DNA of 64,000 nucleotides from JAJPGZ01 sp038229295 (GTDB taxonomy: Bacteria; Verrucomicrobiota; Verrucomicrobiia; Chthoniobacterales; UBA10450). The stretch lies in contig JBBROO010000002.1 in the NCBI GenBank assembly GCA_038229295.1, positions 1 to 64,000 on the forward strand, written 5' to 3'. Below, one piece after another: positions 59,480 through 64,000 of the stretch. Each line of letters opens with the position of its first letter. Position 1 is the stretch's first letter. A program made the position numbers and the translations under genes. The notes under the pieces are model-generated. The model was not told the DNA's origin, did not search any database, and saw only the letters and a program-made list of their open reading frames with translations.

Positions 59480-60115
59480 ATGCGTCTCCAAACCCTCTCT
59501 GAAGCCACTGGAATTTTTGGCGTTTTGGCGGTGCTTTTGATCGGCGGCTGGTTCCTCTCGCCGTGGCTCTCGTTAGTTTTTTTCGTCCTGATTCTTTATA
59601 CCTTCGCGTTCTTTCGAGATCCGGATCGCGTCGTCGCGGCGGATCCGAATTTAGTCGTCGCGGCCGCCGACGGGAAAGTCGCTGACATTGCCGAGATCGA
59701 CGAAACCGAAATCCTGAAAACAAAAACGCGTCGCGTCGGAATCTTCTTGTCGATCTTCGATGTGCACACCAACCGCGCGCCCATCGATGGCCGCATCATC
59801 TACCGCCAACACCACGAAGGGCTATGTCTCGACGCCCGCAGCGTGAACTGTTCCGAAAAGAATGAGGCGATGACCTGGGCCTTTCAAAATTCGCGCGCCA
59901 CTATTGTCGTTAGGCAGCTCACCGGCGCCATCGCGCGCCGCATCGTCGGCTGGTCGCAGGTCGGAGATGAATTGAAAAAGGGAGAACGCTTTGGCATGAT
60001 TCGCTTCGGCTCGCGAACCGAAGTCTATTTGCCGCTCGACGCGGAGTTGCTCGTTAAGGTGGGCGACCGCGTCTCCGGTGGATCGACAATCATCGCGCGC
60101 CTCCCCGTTCCATGA
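59480..60115 (+). CDS. psd: Phosphatidylserine decarboxylase, short form
   Basis: 211 aa from the ATG at 59480 (a longer frame to 59297 is less likely). It makes phosphatidylethanolamine from phosphatidylserine. Two N-terminal membrane segments lead to AFFRDPDRVVAADPNLVVAAADGKV, then the family motif FLSIFDVHTNRAPIDG. The autocatalytic cleavage site GGST lies at the C-terminus (SGGSTIIARLP), where the serine becomes the pyruvoyl group. The short size matches the archaetidylserine/PSD-like group. ATGA overlap with pssA downstream makes a two-step phosphatidylethanolamine operon. Confidence 0.92.
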   Translation: MRLQTLSEATGIFGVLAVLLIGGWFLSPWLSLVFFVLILYTFAFFRDPDRVVAADPNLVVAAADGKVADIAEIDETEILKTKTRRVGIFLSIFDVHTNRAPIDGRIIYRQHHEGLCLDARSVNCSEKNEAMTWAFQNSRATIVVRQLTGAIARRIVGWSQVGDELKKGERFGMIRFGSRTEVYLPLDAELLVKVGDRVSGGSTIIARLPVP

Positions 60116-60942
60116 GCGAACAGAATCATCCCAAGATTTATCTGCTGCCGAATTTAATGACGGCCGGCAACTTGTTCTGCGGATTCACCGCCACGTTAAA
60201 AATCCTCGAAGGCGCGCTGTTGCAAAGCAACAACGCCGACGCTGCCGCCGATCTCTTTCACGCCGCCATCTGGTTTATTCTCGGCGCCTGTTTCTTTGAT
60301 CTTCTCGATGGCCGCATCGCGCGTCTCGGCGGACACGAAAGCGCATTCGGCCGCGAATTCGATTCGTTAGCCGACATTGTTTCCTTCGGCGTCGCACCCG
60401 CCCTCATGGTTTACCGCATCGTCCTGCAGGAATTTCCGCGTGCCTGCTGGATCATCGCCTTCATTTATCTCGCGTGCGGCGCGCTCCGCCTCGCCCGCTT
60501 CAACTGCGTTGCCGCCAGTCACGATGGAAGCGAGATCGATCCCGAAAAAAGCTTCACCGGTTTTCCGATTCCCGCCGCGGCCGGTCTCATCGCCTCCATC
60601 ACGCTATTCCTGCTTTGGTTTGCCGAGGGCGAGCATCATCTCGGCAAATGGAAATTCGTTTTGCCGCCGTTGATGCTTTTTCTGTCGTTCATGATGTTCA
60701 GCCGCTTTCGATACCCCAGTTTCAAGGCGCTCAATTGGAAAACCAAAAAATCGATTCCGCGATTTCTGGTCATCAGCCTCATCCTCATTTTCACCGTCAT
60801 GAACTACGAATGGATGCCGGCGGTATTGTTCCTTTCCTATTTGCTCTACGGATTTCTCCGGCCTTGGCTTTCGCGCGAATGGCGCCGCGAATTCGAGGAA
60901 GAGATCGGCGAAGAAGAAATGGGTGTCGAAGAAACGCCGTAA
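60112..60942 (+). CDS. pssA: CDP-diacylglycerol-serine O-phosphatidyltransferase
   Basis: This 276-aa polytopic membrane enzyme produces phosphatidylserine, the substrate of the adjacent psd product. The CDP-alcohol transferase signature is complete: DLLDGRIARLGGHESAFGRE, then FDSLADIVSFG. YLLPNLMTAGNLFCGFTAT at the N-terminus is typical of PssA. About seven membrane segments follow. The acidic tail (EEEIGEEEMGVEETP) is unusual but plausible. Its TAA stop overlaps a copy of the dispersed word (60941), which is followed immediately by a 30-bp inverted repeat that may act as a transcript end. Confidence 0.93.
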   Translation: MSEQNHPKIYLLPNLMTAGNLFCGFTATLKILEGALLQSNNADAAADLFHAAIWFILGACFFDLLDGRIARLGGHESAFGREFDSLADIVSFGVAPALMVYRIVLQEFPRACWIIAFIYLACGALRLARFNCVAASHDGSEIDPEKSFTGFPIPAAAGLIASITLFLLWFAEGEHHLGKWKFVLPPLMLFLSFMMFSRFRYPSFKALNWKTKKSIPRFLVISLILIFTVMNYEWMPAVLFLSYLLYGFLRPWLSREWRREFEEEIGEEEMGVEETP

Positions 60943-60951
60943 GATCGACAT

Positions 60952-61029
60952 GTTGTAGCTGCCGCCGTCTCTGGCGGCAGAATCGAATTATACTAAGTGT
61001 CTGCCGCCAGAGACGGCGGCAGCTACAAC
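60952..61029. repeat. Perfect 30-bp inverted repeat (REP/MITE-like), copy B
   Basis: The arms 60952-60981 and 61000-61029 are exact reverse complements, separated by an 18-base A/T-rich loop. Each arm contains the motif GTTGTAGCTGCCGCCGTCTC and itself has an inner palindrome. The right arm is shared with copy A at 25851. The stop codon TAG of the minus-strand nucleotidyltransferase lies inside the right arm. Confidence 0.92.
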
Positions 61030-61757
61030 GCGTTCAGTTTTGCCAAAACTTCTGGGTCGCGCACGTCCGCCCATTCGCCTAACAATTCCAGCGCTTTCAC
61101 TTTTTTGCCGGACAAAGCGAGCGCGCGAATCGCTTCCGTCAATTCGTATTCGCCGCGCGGCGATGGTTTCAACTTCGCCGTGAATTCAAAGATGCTCGGG
61201 CGAAACGCGTAGAGCCCTGCGTTATACCACGGGCTCGTCGGCTCGTTAGGCTGCGGCTTCTCGCGAAGATCGACAAGTTCCATTCGCTCGTTCACGAAGA
61301 CAGCGCCGCCTTTGCTCACATCTTCATCGCGCTTCACGCTTACGATCGCCTCCGCGTCGTCGGCAAGATCGACAATCGAATGGTAATTGTGCGGATCGAC
61401 CAGAATATCGGCGTAACCCAAAACGAATGCCGAGTTGCCGACGAACTCCCGCGCAAGATCGACAACTCGTCCCGTCCCGTCCTGTACGGCTTGGGTCACG
61501 TATTCCACTTCGTTGCCGAAATGTTTGCGCACCACGTCCTCGCGATACCCAACGACAACCAGAAATCGCTTCACGCCGGCCGCGCGTAACCCTTCGACAA
61601 TGTGTTGCAAAACCGGCTTTCCACGCACGGCGATCATCGGTTTCGGAAGATCGACCGTCAGCTCGCGCATTCGCGTCCCGCGCCCGGCCGCCAGCAAAAC
61701 CGCCTTGTCGATCTTTCCCACGAACGAACTATGGATTGAAATTCCCGCTTTGCTCAA
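61023..61757 (-). CDS. Sugar nucleotidyltransferase
   Basis: This 244-aa protein of the NTP-transferase family activates sugar phosphates. KAVLLAAGRGTRMRELT is the NTP-binding signature and PKPMIAVRGKPVLQH the second. LGYADILVDPHNY contains the metal-binding Asp. NAGLYAFRPSIF completes the core. Small single-domain members include RmlA-like, mannose-1-phosphate guanylyl- and phosphocholine cytidylyltransferases, so the substrate is open. The C-terminus ends in KLNAL at a stop provided by a palindromic repeat. Four copies of the dispersed word in 735 bases (61266, 61365, 61455, 61705) are read as LVDLREK, IVDLADD, VVDLARE and GKIDKA. Confidence 0.85.
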   Translation of the reverse strand: MSKAGISIHSSFVGKIDKAVLLAAGRGTRMRELTVDLPKPMIAVRGKPVLQHIVEGLRAAGVKRFLVVVGYREDVVRKHFGNEVEYVTQAVQDGTGRVVDLAREFVGNSAFVLGYADILVDPHNYHSIVDLADDAEAIVSVKRDEDVSKGGAVFVNERMELVDLREKPQPNEPTSPWYNAGLYAFRPSIFEFTAKLKPSPRGEYELTEAIRALALSGKKVKALELLGEWADVRDPEVLAKLNAL

Positions 61758-61772
61758 TCACAGTTCGCCCCG

Positions 61773-62288
61773 ATGGCCGCTTTGCAATTCCTTAGCAAAT
61801 ATCGCGAGACCGGCATGTTGCTCATTCGCGCGAGCATCGGTCTCATCTTCATCATTCTTATCGCGCCGGTGCTTTGGAACGGGCAGGGGAGCTGGGAACA
61901 TTTCGGGAGCGCCATGCGTCATCTCGATTTTCATGCTCATTACAAATTCTGGGGCTTTGTCGGCGCGGTCGCGGGTTGCGCCGGCGGCGTGCTCATGATT
62001 CTTGGATTATTTTTTCGCATTGGCGTGTTGCTCACGCTTGCGGTCACGCTGGTTCATCTGGTTGTCTTGTGGGACAGCCGCGCGGATTTCTACGCGCGTC
62101 TGCCGGCGATCGAGATGTCGATCTTGCTCTTGAGTCTGCTGTTTATCGGCGTTCACTTGCGTCGACAACGCGAACTGCTTGGGCAATTCCGCTTCGTGAT
62201 CTTTCGTGCGCGGATCGGTCACGAGATGCAACGGCGCGGTCTGGCTCTTGCCGGCGACCGTCATTTTAATTTGATAGTCGCCCGGTAA
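61773..62288 (+). CDS. DoxX-family membrane protein with displaced C-terminus
   Basis: 171 aa predicted. The first 130 residues are a DoxX-type four-helix protein: GMLLIRASIGLIFIILIAPV, HAHYKFWGFVGAVAGCAGGVLMILG, VGVLLTLAVTLVHLVVLW-like segments, and AIEMSILLLSLLFIG. DoxX proteins normally end soon after this helix. Here the frame continues for about 40 polar residues (LRRQRELLGQFRFVIFRARIGHEMQ) that are merely the antisense of the neighbouring BNR gene. The natural stop has therefore been lost at about 62150. The two genes overlap by roughly 280 bases. The dispersed word at 62115 is read as EMSILLLS. Confidence 0.75.
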   Translation: MAALQFLSKYRETGMLLIRASIGLIFIILIAPVLWNGQGSWEHFGSAMRHLDFHAHYKFWGFVGAVAGCAGGVLMILGLFFRIGVLLTLAVTLVHLVVLWDSRADFYARLPAIEMSILLLSLLFIGVHLRRQRELLGQFRFVIFRARIGHEMQRRGLALAGDRHFNLIVAR

Positions 62289-64000
62289 CGCGAGCGGGCC
62301 TTTAGGTCCGTCTCCGGGATAAAACGCCCCCGGCGTTTGAATCGGATCGTTGTAACGCAAATCCCACGCGAATCGATTCATGCCTTCGTTAGCCGGAATT
62401 GTCTTCGGCCGCTCGACGCGGTCCGGCCATTCCGGCGGTTGATCGTTCTCCTTCTTCTCTTTGCTTGAAAGATGCCTAACGAGCTTTCCTTGCCCGTCGA
62501 GAATGTCGAGCGTGACCTCGTCTTTCGGTGGGCTCTTGAAGAAGTAATCGATGATCGCGCCGGCCGGCGGATTCTCACCGACGGGCTGACGTCGATCGAA
62601 TTCATTTGGGTAATGCAAACGCAACGCGGTTTGCGGTTGATACAAGAGCGCGTCGGTTTGGATTGACTGCGCGTTCACCTGACGCAGCGGCGCCAGATCA
62701 TCGAGCACCCAGAAGGCCCGGCCGTGTGTCGCCGCGACGAGATCGTCATCCTTCACAACTAAATCGTGAACGGGCGAAACCGGAAGATTTAATTGCAATG
62801 GCTGCCAATGCGCGCCGTCGTCGAACGAAACGAAAACGCCGGTTTCGGTGCCGGCGTAGAGCATGCCTTTGCGCTTCGGGTCTTCGCGCACCGCGCGGAC
62901 GTAGGCGCCGTCCGGAATTCCATTCACAATTGTCGCCCACGTTTTGCCGAGGTCGTTAGTCTTGTAGATGTAAGGTTTGAAATCGTCGAGACGATGTCGA
63001 TCTACCGCGACGTAGGCGGTGCTCCCATCGTGCGGTGATGGATCGATGATGCTGACCGTGCTCCACTCCGGAATTTTTCCGCTGACGTTCGTCCAGTGCT
63101 GCCCATCATCCGTCGAGACGTGCACAAGACCATCGTCCGTTCCCGCCCAAATCGTGCCCTTCTTCACCGGCGACTCGGCCAACGCGAATACGGTGTCGTA
63201 ATATTCGACAGACGTGATGTCGTTCGTTAGGGGACCACCGCTCGGCTGCTGCTTCGTTTTGTCATTGCGCGTCAGATCGCTGCTGATCTGCGTCCAGCTC
63301 ACGCCGTGATCAGTCGATTTGAAAACGGATTCGGCGGCGGTGTAGAGAACGTCCGGATTGTGCGGTGAAAGGAACAATGGCGAGACCCATTGGAAACGGT
63401 GCGCAAGATCGACAGCGCCATGGCCGGAGTGGTCCATGGGCAACGGGCTGATGTCTTGCGCTTCCTCTTTCGTTTTGTCGTAGCGAACGATGTAGCCTTC
63501 GCTGTTCGAATAAATGATGTGCCAGTCGCGCGGATCGGGCACGACGAAGCCGCATTCGCCGCCGCCGGCCTGAAACCAATCTTCGCGGCCGATCACGCCG
63601 CTGTCGGTGCGGCTGGCGATGCCGACGTTCGAGTTGTCCTGTTGCGCGCCGTAAATGTGATACGGAAACGCGTTGTCGACCGCGACGTGGTAAAATTGTG
63701 CCGTCGGCTGATTGCCCTGCGTCGTCCAAGTCTTGCCGCCGTCTGTCGAAACGCTGGCTCCGCCGTCGTTGGCGTTACCGATCCGATTTGGATTTGTCGG
63801 ATCAATCCACAGACCGTGATGATCGCCGTGGCGCGCCGGAAGAAGATTGAAAGTCTTGCCGCCATCAACCGAACGGAACGCGCCCGTGTTCAAAAGATAA
63901 ACCGTGTCCGCCGATTTCGGGTCCGCATAAACTTTGCTGAAATACCAAGCGCGTTGGCGGAAACGGCCATCGTCATTCACGCGCGTCCATTTTCCGCCGG
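62007..64000 (-). CDS. Sortilin/BNR-repeat beta-propeller protein, partial
   Basis: The 5' end lies beyond the right edge; the frame is open to 64000 (visible start GGKWTRVNDDGRFRQRAWYF). At least 650 residues of Asp-box beta-propeller are seen: SVDGGKTF, STDGGKTW, STDHGVSW, STDDGQHW and FDDGAHW. A VPS10/sortilin-like C-terminal region follows (HDLVVKDDDLVAATHGRAFWVLDDLAPL). Such proteins are secreted or cell-surface glycoside hydrolase-like propellers of mostly unknown substrate. After TDPRTKDHEAELPKQFALSTQ the frame runs antisense into doxX until 62007, so the native C-terminus appears to be lost. Confidence 0.8.
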   Translation of the reverse strand, partial: GGKWTRVNDDGRFRQRAWYFSKVYADPKSADTVYLLNTGAFRSVDGGKTFNLLPARHGDHHGLWIDPTNPNRIGNANDGGASVSTDGGKTWTTQGNQPTAQFYHVAVDNAFPYHIYGAQQDNSNVGIASRTDSGVIGREDWFQAGGGECGFVVPDPRDWHIIYSNSEGYIVRYDKTKEEAQDISPLPMDHSGHGAVDLAHRFQWVSPLFLSPHNPDVLYTAAESVFKSTDHGVSWTQISSDLTRNDKTKQQPSGGPLTNDITSVEYYDTVFALAESPVKKGTIWAGTDDGLVHVSTDDGQHWTNVSGKIPEWSTVSIIDPSPHDGSTAYVAVDRHRLDDFKPYIYKTNDLGKTWATIVNGIPDGAYVRAVREDPKRKGMLYAGTETGVFVSFDDGAHWQPLQLNLPVSPVHDLVVKDDDLVAATHGRAFWVLDDLAPLRQVNAQSIQTDALLYQPQTALRLHYPNEFDRRQPVGENPPAGAIIDYFFKSPPKDEVTLDILDGQGKLVRHLSSKEKKENDQPPEWPDRVERPKTIPANEGMNRFAWDLRYNDPIQTPGAFYPGDGPKGPLALPGDYQIKMTVAGKSQTAPLHLVTDPRTKDHEAELPKQFALSTQVNADKQQTQEQDRHLDRRQTRVEIRAAVPQDNQMNQRDRKREQHANAKK

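Larger units (their letters stand above)
3453..63233. repeat. Second dispersed word CCTAACGA/TCGTTAGG, about 30 copies
   Basis: Examples on the plus strand: CCTAACGA at 3453, 8297, 10268, 10827, 12025, 12739 and 14778, and near 23871, 25526, 28736, 32850, 48300, 49125 and 62475. TCGTTAGG at 4044, 6027 and 10508, and near 18985, 19804, 22325, 23615, 26591, 29680, 37283, 40362, 44478, 45290, 55133, 59909, 61240 and 63226. About two would be expected by chance for an 8-mer in this length. In genes it is mostly read as Pro-Asn (CCT AAC) or Leu-Gly (TTA GGC), giving rare codons a fixed context. Counting was by eye and the core may be only CTAACG. Confidence 0.65.
440..63415. repeat. Dispersed 11-mer WTGTCGATCTT, about 80 copies (uptake-sequence-like)
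   Basis: Found by reading both strands. Start positions of copies written WTGTCGATCTT on the plus strand (first entry is the 10-mer start): 440, 967, 1107, 2259, 3474, 3732, 3747, 4625, 5508, 7382, 9266, 9788, 11134, 11687, 12509, 12539, 13106, 13529, 13641, 14462, 18690, 22159, 23541, 24414, 25253, 25388, 25981, 26679, 27438, 28511, 28751, 30236, 30425, 30786, 32051, 34555, 38275, 40199, 41894, 47507, 48228, 48342, 48713, 50853, 52315, 55264, 56680, 59747, 61705, 62115. Copies written AAGATCGACAW: 594, 1026, 4274, 8767, 10616, 24142, 29021, 29881, 39188, 39203, 39652, 42744, 43720, 45383, 45398, 47903, 49386, 49795, 50398, 52498, 52638, 52654, 52847, 53504, 54032, 54411, 60941, 61266, 61365, 61455. 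Copies lacking the A/T flank: 6280, 15905, 63405. Counting was by eye. Confidence 0.93.

Noticed and set aside
440..63415. KOPS/Chi-type polar chromosome word as explanation for WTGTCGATCTT
   Set aside because: Both orientations alternate along the window, even inside single genes such as the deacetylase at 354-1211, so there is no consistent strand bias. The word is also longer and denser than those signals usually are.
440..63415. Simple Dam (GATC) site clustering
   Set aside because: The repeated unit extends to 11 fixed bases around GATC; methylation at GATC alone would not fix the flanks.
1..64000. CRISPR array
   Set aside because: No regularly spaced direct repeats with unique spacers were seen. 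The dispersed word is irregularly spaced and too short.

Overview
The window looks like a chromosomal segment of a soil-type member of the Verrucomicrobiota. This is inferred from the gene mix: a pilMNOP-like set, a full moxR/DUF58/Bat block, FN3-rich secreted enzymes and TMTC-like glycosyltransferase/TPR proteins. No rRNA or phylogenetic marker was available to test it. The sequence is moderately GC-rich and densely coding, with many ATGA/GTGA overlaps and no stretch over 300 bases without a gene.

Layout. 1-340: 5' end of a tyrosine recombinase beside tRNA-Pro(GGG). 354-4471: an HDAC-like deacetylase, a duplicated YdeI-like protein, a small membrane protein and a secreted GH13 amylase. 4531-14311: a co-directional glycosylation block with a GT2 enzyme, a GT39-like enzyme and four tandem TMTC-like membrane/TPR paralogs, followed by an orphan C-terminal remnant of a fifth. 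14554-18147: an accessory island with 3'-tRNA fragments, a Cys/His protein, a DNA methyltransferase fused to an Mrr-like nuclease domain, an ORF6N protein and the intact tRNA-Val(CAC). 18243-24026: OsmC, a 1548-aa phosphoesterase-GH31 fusion and a broken secreted-protein gene. 24130-32854: glyS, a YjbR protein, murI, an amidase, valS and cstA. 32851-38897: a membrane glycosyltransferase, the pilMNOP-like cluster and an unrecognised 471-aa protein. 38941-49332: batE, batD, batBC, batA, DUF4381-like, DUF58, moxR, der and pgsA, all on the minus strand. 49399-53969: PfpI, tRNA-Leu(UAA), an FMN reductase, a GT39-like enzyme, a GGQ release-factor-like protein, a Gfo/Idh oxidoreductase and a lipoprotein. 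54057-59268: gyrA and gyrB. 59480-64000: psd, pssA, a nucleotidyltransferase, and doxX facing a BNR/sortilin-type protein that leaves the window.

The most striking signal is not a gene. The 11-mer WTGTCGATCTT (complement AAGATCGACAW) occurs about 80 times on both strands, where chance would give well under one copy of the 10-mer core. It lies in essential and accessory genes alike and imposes recurring peptides (MSIL, VDL, KID, QDR, CRSC). It also occurs as tandem pairs, between genes, and across stop and start codons. This is the pattern of a DNA-uptake-sequence-like system, and a type IV pilus cluster is present. A second, weaker word, CCTAACGA/TCGTTAGG, occurs roughly 30 times and sometimes merges with the first. 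Several palindromic REP/MITE-like elements have entered or terminated genes (murI, valS, der, a nucleotidyltransferase). The 14.5-18.7 kb island is nearly free of the main word, as expected for recently acquired DNA.
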